Position numbers and translations under genes: made by a program. This document shows positions 17,862 to 26,707 of a stretch of 64,000 nt of DNA, piece after piece. The number at the start of each line of letters is the position of its first letter. Position 1 is the first letter of the stretch. The notes under the pieces are model-generated. The model searched no databases. It saw only the letters and a list, made by a program, of their open reading frames with translations, and had not been told where the DNA came from. This DNA is from Sporolactobacillus sp. Y61 (GTDB lineage: Bacteria; Bacillota; Bacilli; Bacillales; Sporolactobacillaceae). The DNA lies in assembly GCF_040529185.1 (NCBI RefSeq), contig NZ_CP159510.1, positions 3,160,420 through 3,224,419 on the forward strand, given 5' to 3'.

Positions 17862-18833
17862 TTACTTTTCCCCTCGAACTAATTGAACCGGCAATATGTA
17901 TTCTTTTTTTGCTTTCACTTTCGTCCCATTAATTTTAGCAATTATGATTTTGACTGCCTGATCAGCTATGTCATGAATGGGCTGCTGGATTGTCGTTAAC
18001 TGTGGAAGGCAGATATGGACCGCTTGTGTCCCGTCATAACCGACTACTTTAATTCCCTGTTTTCCCAGATGTGATGCTTCGGAAAGAACGCTCGCAGCAA
18101 CCAAATCGTCACTGGCAAAAACACCTTCCACATCCGGGTGTTCACGGAACATCTTTCTCACTGTCTCAAGAGTGTTTTTATAAATCAGGCTCTCAGCCGT
18201 CTCATAGGTCAACGGTGCATACCTGTGATCCCTCATGACTTGTTCATACCCGACTCTGCGACGGTTAGCCGGAGTCTCCAGATTTCCAGGGCCATTAATA
18301 TGAATGATTTTCCGGCATCCCTGATCTATCAGCCATTGCGTGGCCATTCGTCCACCCTGAAGATTATCGGATGAAACAACAGGAATCTTATCTGACAGAT
18401 AACGATCAATTGCCACAACCGGCAGATCTATTTTCGTATACTGAGGAATAAAGCGGTTATGTGCACCGACAATGATACCGTCCACCTGATTGCGTTGCAG
18501 CATGTCAAGATAAGCGATCTCTTTATCCGTGCGGCCAAGGCTGTTGCATAGCAGCACTTTGTAACCCAAAGAGGCACAGATGTTCTCGATATGAAAAATC
18601 AGTTCACCGAAAAAAGGATTTTCAGTTGTTGGAAAAATTAACCCGATGAAGCCAGTTTGCTGATGAAACAGGGCACGCGCCAGATCGTTCGGATAATAAT
18701 TCAGCTTTTTCATTGCGTGATTAACTTTTTTTCGGGTCGCATCACTGATATATCCCCGATTGTTCATGACTCTGGAAACCGTTGTCGGGGAAACACCGGC
18801 CATTTGTGCTATGTCTCTTATATTTGGTTTCAT
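17862..18833 (-). CDS. LacI-family transcriptional regulator
   Basis: Sugar-type repressor of 323 residues. The N-terminal HTH and hinge helix are classical (IRDIAQMAGVSPTTVSRVMNN, then Y-PNDLARAL). The periplasmic-binding-like sensor domain follows from about residue 60 (GFIGLIFPTTENPFF...DGIIVGAH...VEGVFASDDLVAASVL...TTIQQPIHDIADQAV). It ends VQLVRGEK. No sugar transport or catabolic gene is adjacent on either side, so its regulon must be elsewhere or lost. The effector cannot be inferred. Confidence 0.9.
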   Translation of the reverse strand: MKPNIRDIAQMAGVSPTTVSRVMNNRGYISDATRKKVNHAMKKLNYYPNDLARALFHQQTGFIGLIFPTTENPFFGELIFHIENICASLGYKVLLCNSLGRTDKEIAYLDMLQRNQVDGIIVGAHNRFIPQYTKIDLPVVAIDRYLSDKIPVVSSDNLQGGRMATQWLIDQGCRKIIHINGPGNLETPANRRRVGYEQVMRDHRYAPLTYETAESLIYKNTLETVRKMFREHPDVEGVFASDDLVAASVLSEASHLGKQGIKVVGYDGTQAVHICLPQLTTIQQPIHDIADQAVKIIIAKINGTKVKAKKEYILPVQLVRGEK

Positions 18834-19208
18834 CTGAATTTTACTCCCATATACTCTTTTAATTTCCTTGATAATTACATTATAGCTTTAATCCCCTTCC
18901 TGCTGGCTAAAACTGTTGTACTTTCAATGAAGTGCAATAACCAAAGAAAAGTTGAATCCCGAATGATTCCTGTACAAGTGATGATCGCCGTCGTTTTGCC
19001 ACGGGGCAAGAATAAAACCTGCGGAGTCTGTTCTCACAAGTCACTGCTTCACGGCCGTCCGGTCAGCGCGGGTGTCTACGACAATCTGTCCCATACCGCA
19101 GTAATGCTGTCCCGAAACAAATCAAGCGCTTCACCAGTTTCCCGCCATCCTCTTACCCAACCGGTGCGCAGCGTTCAGTCGCGCCGTCGATTGCATCAAC
19201 ATGTTTCT
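18834..19208. other. Intergenic region without recognised feature
   Basis: About 375 bases upstream of the LacI gene and before the khtT promoter. The LacI promoter must lie in the AT-rich first 70 bases. I see no ORF with a ribosome binding site, no terminator and no repeat in the rest. Confidence 0.55.
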
Positions 19209-19238
19209 TTGCTTATTGTACATTTTTTAAGATACAAT
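19209..19238 (+). promoter_or_regulatory. Putative promoter of khtT-khtU
   Basis: TTGCTT (19209-19214), 18 bases, TACAAT (19233-19238). The spacer begins with ATTGTA, which forms an inverted repeat with the TACAAT of the -10 box, a possible operator. Transcription would start about 75 bases before khtT. Confidence 0.5.
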
Positions 19239-19317
19239 TAAAGGGCAGGGTTGAGGTGATCTGCGAATAACAGATCAAAAGATTCGGAACATTAACCAGC
19301 AGGAAGCGAGGATCAAA

Positions 19318-19818
19318 ATGAATATCAGAGAAACCGAACTCCCAGGCATTGGGAAAAAGTTTGTACTGACAACAGACAGCGATGAAAAAGTCGTCGTCGT
19401 CATTCATGATGACGGGCGACGGGACGTTTATCACTTTGATGCGAACGACGCGGATGAAAGCATATCCAGCGTCAGTTTCACCGATTCTGAGGCAAGACAG
19501 CTGGCATCCATTCTCGGCGGCATGACCTATAAACCTAAAGCGCTGGAGACGATTGATGTCAATCTCGGCGATCTGGTGATTGAGTGGTATAAAATCCCCC
19601 GGGAAGCGCCGGTAGTCGGAAAAACGATCGGCGAGATTGGCATGAGGCAAAATTATCGAATAAATGTCATCGGTATCATTCGAAAAGATCAGGATAAGAA
19701 GCTGAACCCGGGAGTGGACTCGACATTCGAGGCAGGCGATATGGTCGTCGTCTCCGGCGAACGGGCGGATCTTAATCGCGCCTTAAAAGAATTGTTTCAA
19801 AAGGAAAGGGGGAACTAA
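19318..19818 (+). CDS. khtT: K+/H+ antiporter regulatory subunit KhtT
   Basis: Cytosolic regulator of the KhtU antiporter. The first 75 residues are a KhtT-specific N-domain (NIRETELPGIGKKF...). Residues 80-160 form an RCK-C (TrkA-C) domain with PVVGKTIGEIGMRQNY, GIIR and EAGDMVVVSGE. In B. subtilis this domain binds c-di-AMP and controls the antiporter (established for the family). At 166 residues it matches KhtT length. It ends at the base before the khtU start. A khtS gene, present upstream in B. subtilis, was not seen here. Confidence 0.93.
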   Translation: MNIRETELPGIGKKFVLTTDSDEKVVVVIHDDGRRDVYHFDANDADESISSVSFTDSEARQLASILGGMTYKPKALETIDVNLGDLVIEWYKIPREAPVVGKTIGEIGMRQNYRINVIGIIRKDQDKKLNPGVDSTFEAGDMVVVSGERADLNRALKELFQKERGN

Positions 19819-21045
19819 ATGGACCATCTAGTCCTTGAAGTGGGTACCGCACTTATCCTGATAGCGATCGGAGCTGTCATAGCCGGAAAACTCAAGTTTT
19901 CAACCATTCCTTTTCTGATCGTCATCGGCATGCTTGTCGGCCCGCATGCTCCTGAATTCGGTGTGATCAGCCTCCGCTTTGTCCAGAGTGCAGACCTCAT
20001 TGATTTCATGGGACGGATCGGTATCCTCTTTTTACTCTTTTATCTTGGCCTGGAATTTTCAACCGGAAAACTGATCCGGTCTGGGAAATCGATCATCATC
20101 GGAGGCTGTATTTACATTGGCATCAACTTTTTTTTAAGCCTGATCTATCCGCTGGTGCTCAATTTCCCGCTTAAAGAAGGACTGATCATGGCCGGAATCA
20201 CTACCGTCTCATCGAGTGCGATTGTCGCAAAAGTGCTGGTTGATCTGCGAAGGACCGGGAATACAGAAACCGAACTGATTCTGGGTATCATCATGTTTGA
20301 AGACATCTTTCTCGCCGTTTACCTATCCATCGTTTCGGGAATCGTACTTGGCGGCGACCAGACGCCTGGAGGAACCATACTGTCGGTCCTGATCGCTCTG
20401 GGCTACATGATGCTTTTCTTCATTATTGCCCGAGTCGGGGCGCCCATGTTGAACAAGCTGAAAATTAAATCCGATGAAATTTTTATTATCGTCGTGTTCG
20501 CAACTCTTTTTTTCATCGCAGGATTCTCGGAAACCCTTCACGTTGCTGAGGCAATTGGCGCTCTGCTACTCGGACTCGTGTTCTCCGAGACCGTACATGC
20601 AAAACGTATCGAAAAGATGGTTACTCCATTCCGCGACTTCTTCGGAGCTATTTTCTTTTTCAGCTTCGGCCTGAGCATTGACCCGACGCAGCTCGGCGGT
20701 GCAGTCGGAATCACGCTGGGAGCGGTCGTTCTGACGATCATCGGTAACTTTGCCGCCGGACAATTGGCCGGAAGAGCGGCCGGACTGTCCCATAAAGCTT
20801 CCTCGAACATTGGTCTGACGATTGTCTCCAGAGGCGAATTTTCAGTCATTATGGCCAATATGGGAATCGCCGGCGGATTGATGCCCATACTTCAGCCCTT
20901 TTCAGCATTATACGTCCTGATCCTCGCCATCCTGGGACCTCTTCTGACCAAAGAATCCAGACATGTATATCTTTTTCTGAACCGCATTTTCAAGTGGGAA
21001 CGCGGCTCTAACCGGGGCCGGAAGAGACAGACCGACCACGATTGA
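19819..21045 (+). CDS. khtU: K+/H+ antiporter KhtU (CPA2 family)
   Basis: Integral membrane antiporter of 408 residues and about 12 hydrophobic segments, exporting K+ in exchange for H+. The CPA2 features include FLIVIGMLVGPHAPEFG near the N-terminus, LLFYLGLEFSTGKL, TTVSSSAIVAKVLVDL, the acidic site in GIIMFEDIFLAVYL, and SRGEFSVIMAN late in the protein. The start codon follows the khtT stop directly. The pair probably protects against high K+ or alkaline stress, gated by KhtT. Confidence 0.94.
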   Translation: MDHLVLEVGTALILIAIGAVIAGKLKFSTIPFLIVIGMLVGPHAPEFGVISLRFVQSADLIDFMGRIGILFLLFYLGLEFSTGKLIRSGKSIIIGGCIYIGINFFLSLIYPLVLNFPLKEGLIMAGITTVSSSAIVAKVLVDLRRTGNTETELILGIIMFEDIFLAVYLSIVSGIVLGGDQTPGGTILSVLIALGYMMLFFIIARVGAPMLNKLKIKSDEIFIIVVFATLFFIAGFSETLHVAEAIGALLLGLVFSETVHAKRIEKMVTPFRDFFGAIFFFSFGLSIDPTQLGGAVGITLGAVVLTIIGNFAAGQLAGRAAGLSHKASSNIGLTIVSRGEFSVIMANMGIAGGLMPILQPFSALYVLILAILGPLLTKESRHVYLFLNRIFKWERGSNRGRKRQTDHD

Positions 21046-21250
21046 ATCTTTGATTTATTCATTTAAGGGACGTGTTCCCATTGTAATGAATGATGTGAAC
21101 GAAAACATAGTTATGGCCTGGTCGACCCGCAATGATTCTGAAAATCTATTGACAAACATTTACTTTCAAACCCATGTCATGATGTATCATCCATCAGCCG
21201 GTTTTCACCGTTGCTCTCACTGCAGGTGTCATCCGGCATTTCATTTTTTT

Positions 21251-21308
21251 CCCCGCAAATGCCGCGTGGCACCAATGAAAATCACAGCAGACTACTTTGC
21301 GGGGTTTT
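21251..21308 (+). terminator. Possible terminator after khtU
   Basis: CCCCGCAAA (21251-21259) pairs perfectly with TTTGCGGGG (21296-21304), followed by TTTT. The loop is long (36 bases), so this is a moderate candidate, about 200 bases after khtU. Confidence 0.45.
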
Positions 21309-21444
21309 CCACGGTAATTCCGGCGGAGGTTGATCCAGGCTGTTTGGCTGACTAATCAGCGTCCACGGAAATGTTCAGGCTGACGTACCGACAGAAATGA
21401 TTTCAGGAACATTCGTTGCACCTGGCCTGACAATCTGCCATGAT

Positions 21445-21478
21445 AAAAAAGTGCCGCCCGGAGAGGCGACACTTTTTT
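21445..21478. terminator. Bidirectional rho-independent terminator
   Basis: An A-run, then GTGCCGCC, loop, GGCGACAC and a T-run (21445-21478). The A and T runs on both sides suit termination in both directions; it serves the minus-strand DJ-1/PfpI gene, which ends 60 bases away. Confidence 0.8.
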
Positions 21479-21537
21479 CAAACTTTAACAAGGCATTATC
21501 CTTTCAGAAATAAGCCTCGTTCATGTATTCACCGACA

Positions 21538-22047
21538 TCAGGCGAGCTTTTTCAGGCTTTCACGGTTGAATGCCGGAATATCGTCAGGAGTGCGGCTCGT
21601 CACAAGATTGTGGCAAACAACAACTTCTTCATCTTTGTAGTTTCCGCCGGCATTTTTCAGGTCGACAGCAATCGATTTATATCCGGTAATGTTGTGACCC
21701 TTGACGGAATCCGCGGTAATCAGAAGCTGCGGGCCATGGCAGATGGCGAATACATTTTTATCCGCATCCATGAATGCCTTCGTAAATGAAACGAAACGAT
21801 CATCGTCTCTCAGATTGTCCGGTGAATAACCACCGGCAATCAGCAGAGCATCAAAATCTTCCGGCTTTACGTCATCTATTGAAGCGTTCGCAGTGACTTT
21901 AGCGCCATGCTTACCGGTAATCGTTTCACCTTTCTTCCTGCTTATGACAACAACTTCGTGGCCGGCATCTTTATAAGCTTTTGCCGGACCTGTGAATTCT
22001 ACATCTTCGAAGTCATTTGCGAGTACTGCAGCAATCTTCTTTGCCAT
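21538..22047 (-). CDS. DJ-1/PfpI-family protein (YraA-like)
   Basis: A class-I-glutamine-amidotransferase-fold protein of 169 residues. The nucleophile elbow is AICHGPQLL with Cys in the expected place; the acidic partner lies in NDFEDVEF near residue 15, and the late His is in VVCHNLVTSRTPDD. These match the PfpI/YhbO/YraA stress proteins, described as proteases, chaperones or protein deglycases. The start ATG has AGGAGG upstream (22,053-22,060). It is a single gene, ended by the hairpin at 21,445. Confidence 0.9.
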   Translation of the reverse strand: MAKKIAAVLANDFEDVEFTGPAKAYKDAGHEVVVISRKKGETITGKHGAKVTANASIDDVKPEDFDALLIAGGYSPDNLRDDDRFVSFTKAFMDADKNVFAICHGPQLLITADSVKGHNITGYKSIAVDLKNAGGNYKDEEVVVCHNLVTSRTPDDIPAFNRESLKKLA

Positions 22048-22274
22048 AATGAAATATCCTCCTTCAGAAATAGTTACGGTTTACATTTCCCGGAATGCCA
22101 TTTTTTTATTCTTCACAACCGGGACATGTCATGGGACCTGTGTCCTGTCACACTATCTTAGTCTAATAAGATAAACGAAGTGGATCAAATGATCTGCTCA
22201 AGATTGAAAATTATTTTCTTATCATCCGCCGAAACGAAACAGGTCTGAGTTTCCGATTGTTTTTAAAAAAAGGC

Positions 22275-22305
22275 TTGAGGTTAACGTTACGTCAGGGTTT
22301 ATGAT
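22275..22305 (+). promoter_or_regulatory. MerR-type promoter with 19-bp spacer
   Basis: TTGAGG (22275-22280), 19 bases, TATGAT (22300-22305). The spacer carries the dyad TTAACGTTACGT. A 19-bp spacer with a central dyad is the hallmark of promoters activated by MerR-family proteins, here placed directly before a MerR-family gene, implying autoactivation. Confidence 0.75.
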
Positions 22306-22327
22306 ACAGATGTCAGGGGGTGATGAG

Positions 22328-23098
22328 ATGGCTTATACGGTGAAAGAACTGAGTGATCTGGCAGGGGTCAGTGCCCGGACCTTGCGTTATTACGACAAAA
22401 TGGATCTGCTTAAACCTGAAAAAATCAATGCATCAGGTTATCGTATTTACGGGCCCGAACAGGTTGACCTGCTGCAGCAGATCCTGTTCTACCGGGAACT
22501 TGGCTTCAGCCTGAAGACCATCCGGCAAATACTGACCGCGCCGGATTTTGATATTGAACGCGCCCTGACCGGGCAGGCCAACAGATTATTAGCGGAAAGG
22601 AAGCGTCTCGACCGGCTGATCGCGACAGTCAGAAAGACGCTTGCTTCCAGGAAAGGGGAAACAGACATGACCGATCAGGAAAAATTTGAAGGATTCAAAA
22701 ATAACCTGATTCAGAAGAATGAAGACCAATATGGTAAAGAAATCCGTGAAAAATATGGTGAAAAAGCCGTGGACGACTCGTATAAAAAATTCGGCAATCT
22801 GACAAAAGAGGAATATGAGGACTCCGAAAAAACACAGGATGAGATGTTCGCCGAACTGCAGAAAGGGATGGAGGCCGGTGACCCGGCCAGTGAGCCGGCT
22901 CAGAAGGCAGCGGCCCTGCATAAGAAGTGGCTCAGTTACTTCTGGGGATTCTACACTCCTGAAGCGCACGCGGGGCTCGTTCAGATGTATGTGGACGATC
23001 CGCGGTTTACCGCCTATTACGACGACCGTGGCGGCAAAAAGACAGCGATTTTCCTGCGAGACGCCGTACGTATTTTTACGGGGTTTGCCGATAAATAA
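22328..23098 (+). CDS. TipA-like MerR-family regulator
   Basis: Regulator of 256 residues. The N-terminal MerR winged helix is YTVKELSDLAGVSARTLRYYDKMDLL. A coiled-coil dimerisation helix spans about residues 75-115, and a TipAS-type antibiotic-recognition domain spans about 120-255 (KWLSYFWGFYTPEAHAGLVQMYVDDPRFTAYYD). TipAL-type proteins sense multidrug-like compounds and activate their own gene (family knowledge). ATG 22328 has GGGGGTGA upstream; the longer frame starts inside the -10 box. No exporter is adjacent. Confidence 0.92.
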   Translation: MAYTVKELSDLAGVSARTLRYYDKMDLLKPEKINASGYRIYGPEQVDLLQQILFYRELGFSLKTIRQILTAPDFDIERALTGQANRLLAERKRLDRLIATVRKTLASRKGETDMTDQEKFEGFKNNLIQKNEDQYGKEIREKYGEKAVDDSYKKFGNLTKEEYEDSEKTQDEMFAELQKGMEAGDPASEPAQKAAALHKKWLSYFWGFYTPEAHAGLVQMYVDDPRFTAYYDDRGGKKTAIFLRDAVRIFTGFADK

Positions 23099-23106
23099 AA
23101 AGAACA

Positions 23107-23147
23107 GGAAAGAAGGCCTTTTCATTTAATGAGAAGGCCTTCTTTCC
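23107..23147 (+). terminator. Rho-independent terminator after the MerR gene
   Basis: Perfect 14-bp stem GGAAAGAAGGCCTT / AAGGCCTTCTTTCC (23107-23147) beginning 9 bases after the stop; AT-rich but not T-only tail. Confidence 0.7.
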
Positions 23148-23380
23148 AATTTATTCACCCGAAGTGACACGTTTCCCGCTGCCATGTTCGTTTCTGAATT
23201 GCAGGCTGATTTCTTTTACGTTCCTCCTGGCAAGACGAAAGAGACGCGGGAACTGAAAGCGAACATTGCAAAAGTTGGAAAGCCGGATCAGGATCCGGTT
23301 TACGGAGTTCACGAGCCTTTATCTGATGCATGGCCAAAATGAAAAGAGGAGCCGGAGCAGCTCCTCTTCCCTGGGATAGA

Positions 23381-24028
23381 ATGACTATTATTGGAGATCT
23401 CGTTCCCAATTGTGCCAAGAAATTCCGGAATTTTGTTGCTTTTGAAAGTGCCGTTAAATTTCTTTGTGGTGGTTCAGACTATTTAACGGCTCGGCTTATG
23501 ATGGTCTTTTCTATCTCGAGTATGACAAAACAAAGGGCAGGATGAGGGATCGGCGAAATTTTCGTTGCGAGTTCAACCCAAATAATTACGATAGAAAAGC
23601 AAAAACATTTTTTGTTGAAAAAATTCTTCCGAACTTGAAAAACGCGGGATTTTCAAGGCTGGATTTGGCATTTGACGTATCAGAAAACTTGAATGATCTT
23701 CTGGTTATGACAGACATTCCTCTGAAACAAATTGTCATTTATGGTCGAGATGGTGCGGTAGAAGCTCGTTATTTTGGCAGTCGAGATAGTGAGCGTTACA
23801 TACGAATTTACAACAAAAAAAAGAGCGCAAGGATAAAGCCGATCAGGAAATTGATTTTGAAAATTTGTGGAGGGTCAAATTTGAGTTGAAGCGTCAGACT
23901 GTCAATTTATGGGACAAGTCACTTGATAATTTAACGATAAAACAGCCGGACATTTGCTCGATTAAAGATTTCAGAACTCGTTCTGCTATTGGGTATCTCC
24001 TGCTTTCTGACCAAACAGAGTGGGGTAT
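23381..24028 (+). pseudogene. Broken plasmid replication initiator (Rep_trans type)
   Basis: Three frames give parts of a rolling-circle Rep like that of pT181/RepU plasmids. Piece 1 is MTIIGDLVPNCAKKF. Piece 2 is SAYDGLFYLEYDK, NFRCEFNPNNY, GFSRLDLAFDVSENL and YFGSRDSERYIRIYNKKK. Piece 3 is DFENLWRVKFELKRQTVNLW and DFRTRSAIGYLLLSDQTEWG. Frames change near 23,474 and again in the A-run near 23,820. The reading stops abruptly at about 24,028, where a transposase sequence begins. The C-terminal end of Rep is therefore lost. It is clearly a remnant of an integrated plasmid. Confidence 0.8.
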
Positions 24029-24029
24029 A

Positions 24030-24402
24030 TCTGGTTGACTGCTTTTCCCCAAAACAAATCTTTTTGACCTATCAGAAACGGGGAACGATGGAAAACTACA
24101 TCAAGGAAGCCAAATCTGGGCTTAGCCTGAATCAACTGCCCAGCCACAAATTTCAAACCAATGAAGCGCGACTGATGCTCAGCTTGCTCGCCTATAATTT
24201 GACCAATTGGATGCGTACGTTGACGTTCCCGGAGAAGCAGAAGACCATGCAAATCGAAACCATCCGCACGAGGATCGTGAAGGTAGCGAGTAAGTTGGTC
24301 CGATCCGGACGATCGCTCTATTTCAAGCTGTCTTCCAGTTTTGTCTATCAGACATTCTTCTGGAACGTGCTCAGCCGGATTCAAAAACTTCAAATCGAGT
24401 AA
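24030..24402 (+). mobile_element. IS1380-family transposase C-terminal fragment
   Basis: From about 24,060 the sequence reads LTYQKRGTMENYIKEAKSG, then ARLMLSLLAYNLTNWMR, and ends with a Lys/Arg-rich SLYFKLSSSFVYQTFFW block. This is the C-terminal third of an IS1380-type DDE transposase, including the YxKRGTxENxIKE signature with the last catalytic Glu. The N-terminal two thirds and any left end are missing. I could not identify a terminal inverted repeat after the stop at 24,402. Confidence 0.82.
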
Positions 24403-24674
24403 CCAAAAAACGTTCAACTCGCTATTATAAAAACGCTCTCATACAATCAACTGGGTAAGTCTGTCTCAAAACGGCATTGTTTTACATGAATGTTCAGAAA
24501 TTGATGTTCAAAGGCACTTTTCCATTCAAAAAATCAAGTGAAATCAGATTACCTGTATTCTGATGAGCGAAATTCCGAAAAAATGAAGAACGGTGAATAA
24601 TTCAGGTATATTTATATTTTCTATTTAGTTTTCCTGAATCCCTTTTTTAGGGCATAAGGTTATCGCTTACCCGC

Positions 24675-25049
24675 CTACATATGAAACTTATTGAAGATCC
24701 GATCCCTGTATTTACGGTAGGTTCGGGTCTTTTGTATGGAACGCTTCTCCACAAGCTGATTAAATCTCAGTTTCTTAATCTTCAATTCACCGTTGAGCCG
24801 GATCCGTTCATCTTCATCCGTGCAGCAGCGGATCAGGTCCGTCAGTGAGACGATTTCTTTTTTCACCTGAAGCTCTTCAGGCAGATAGCCGGCGTTTTTC
24901 AGCATATGATACCCGGCACGCAGATCTTCAGGAACAGATGAAAGATCCTCGAATTTCTGCGGTTTTCCTCTGCCGGGTAAATCATCAAAAGCCCCGTCTT
25001 TCATTCCCTGTTTGATTTTCTCGTCAGCCAGAATGTCGATAATACTCAT
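24675..25049 (-). CDS. DUF1992 protein (DnaJ-C28-like conserved domain)
   Basis: A 124-residue protein with the DUF1992 landmark GAFDDLPGRGKPQKFED, then AGYHMLKNAGYLPEELQVKKEI and a basic helical C-terminus. Members are named after the DnaJ-C28 homology domain, but this protein has no J domain. Function is unknown. It follows the FAD/Rieske gene after 15 bases on the same strand and is probably co-transcribed with it. Confidence 0.88.
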   Translation of the reverse strand: MSIIDILADEKIKQGMKDGAFDDLPGRGKPQKFEDLSSVPEDLRAGYHMLKNAGYLPEELQVKKEIVSLTDLIRCCTDEDERIRLNGELKIKKLRFNQLVEKRSIQKTRTYRKYRDRIFNKFHM

Positions 25050-25064
25050 CCATTCTCCGCTCCT

Positions 25065-26630
25065 TTATGCCGGAGTGTCACCCTCTGTATCTTTACGCTT
25101 TTCTGAATAAAGCTGTTTCAATGGTTCCTGCGCCGGGCCATCGATCACTTCGCCTGTCGCCCGGAAACGCGAGCCGTGGCACGGACAGTCCCACGTCCGC
25201 TCGCCCTGATTCCAGTTTACTTCACAACCCATGTGCGGACAAGTGGTATCTACAATGGTCAGGCGGTCATCGAGACGCTTATAGGCCCCCGCCCTTTTGC
25301 CGTTAAAGTGGATCACCGCCCCCTGATCGCTGCCGAGGTCATCCAGTGAGCCGCCCCGTTCGATTTTGCCTTTGATCAGGTTTCCGGCAACGGCACTGTT
25401 TTCGATGAAAAAGCGTTTGATCATGGGATCCGCTTCAAACCGTGCCGGGCTGAACAGATCGGTATAAGGATTATTCCTCTCCAGCAACAAATCCGCCAGA
25501 AGATTTGCCGCAAGGGTCCCGGTCGTCATGCCCCACTTACGGAAACCGGCTGCCACATAAACGTGCGGGCGATTCTTCGCCATCCGGCCGATGTAGGGAA
25601 TCTTATCCACTGTCGTATAATCCTGTGCCGACCAGAAGGCCATTTTCCGGTTTTCGCCAAGCACGGCGTTGGCAAAACCTTCAAGCCTCTGATAATGGAT
25701 ATCGGTACTTTCCCCGCGGCCGGTTTTATGATTCTCGCCGCCGACGAGTACCCCTTTTTTCCCGGACAGCGACAGGCTGCGCAAAGACCGCTTCGGATCC
25801 GATGCACTGATATACATCCCGTCCGGAAACGGCTGATCCGTCTCGCATGCCATCAGATAGGAACGTTCCGGGTACATTCTGGAGAAATAAAACCGGTTGT
25901 CGTAAAAAGGGAAATGGGAGCAGATCAACACGTCACGGCAGTGGATGGCAAACCCCTCTCTGGTGTGAACAACCGGAGACGGTCTCTCATCAAGGTCGAC
26001 GGCCAGTGTCTGCTCGTAAATCGAAACACCCATTCTGACCAGTTCCGCGATCAGAAAGTGAAGATACATCAGCGGATGGAACTGGGCCTGATCCGGCATC
26101 TCCAGCGCATTTTTTATGTTCATCGATAGATTAATTTTCTGCTTCAGACTGCCGGGGATGCCGAGCAGGTCATACGCTTCCTTCTCTTTCTCAATCTCTT
26201 TGGCTTCTTTGTCTGTTGTCGCGTAGACAAAGGCCGGATGCTGCGTGAAATCGCAGCGCAGGTCATGGTTTAAAACCATCTGTCTGATCCACTCCAGGGC
26301 TTCACTGTTCGCGTGGTAGTAAAGCTGAGCCTTTTCCTGGCCAATATGTGCCAGCAGTTCGTTATAAATCAGGCCATGCTGTGCCGTGATTTTTGCCGTC
26401 GTATAGCCGGTCGTTCCGCTGGCGAGCTGTGCCGCGTCGATCAGCGTAACCTTCATCCCGCGGCTTGCCAGTACATAGGCCGCCGTGATACCCGTGATTC
26501 CTCCGCCAACAACCAGTGTCTCCGTCTCAATATCGGTGTTCAGTAATTTAAAAGAAGGAAAATGCACGGTATCCCGCCAGATAGATGAGGTTTTCTGAGG
26601 AAAACTGCCTACCCGTTTCTTTTGATCCAT
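25065..26630 (-). CDS. FAD-dependent oxidoreductase with C-terminal Rieske domain (YhfW-like)
   Basis: A 521-residue fusion. Residues 30-400 form a DAO-type FAD oxidoreductase (LVVGGGITGITAAYVLASRG for the dinucleotide fold, SGTTGYTTAKITAQHG, AAGFRKWGMTTG near the end). Residues 425-510 form a Rieske 2Fe-2S domain with both ligand pairs, CPHMGC and CPCHGS. This architecture matches B. subtilis YhfW. The start is ATG 26630 with AAGGGGA upstream; the longer frame has no ribosome binding site. The substrate is unknown; it may be an electron-transfer amine or amino-acid oxidoreductase. Confidence 0.92.
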   Translation of the reverse strand: MDQKKRVGSFPQKTSSIWRDTVHFPSFKLLNTDIETETLVVGGGITGITAAYVLASRGMKVTLIDAAQLASGTTGYTTAKITAQHGLIYNELLAHIGQEKAQLYYHANSEALEWIRQMVLNHDLRCDFTQHPAFVYATTDKEAKEIEKEKEAYDLLGIPGSLKQKINLSMNIKNALEMPDQAQFHPLMYLHFLIAELVRMGVSIYEQTLAVDLDERPSPVVHTREGFAIHCRDVLICSHFPFYDNRFYFSRMYPERSYLMACETDQPFPDGMYISASDPKRSLRSLSLSGKKGVLVGGENHKTGRGESTDIHYQRLEGFANAVLGENRKMAFWSAQDYTTVDKIPYIGRMAKNRPHVYVAAGFRKWGMTTGTLAANLLADLLLERNNPYTDLFSPARFEADPMIKRFFIENSAVAGNLIKGKIERGGSLDDLGSDQGAVIHFNGKRAGAYKRLDDRLTIVDTTCPHMGCEVNWNQGERTWDCPCHGSRFRATGEVIDGPAQEPLKQLYSEKRKDTEGDTPA

Positions 26631-26707
26631 GGGAATCCCCTTTACAAGTAAGTTATCTTCCCTCAGTTTCTCCATTATCTCACCGGATCATGCTCTAAAA
26701 CCCGTAT

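Noticed and set aside
23346..23366. GAGGAGC/GCTCCTC hairpin before the Rep fossil as a terminator
   Set aside because: No T-run on the plus strand, and the MerR gene already has a better terminator at 23,107.
24403..24674. Right terminal inverted repeat of the IS1380 fragment
   Set aside because: No convincing terminal repeat can be identified without the left end for comparison.
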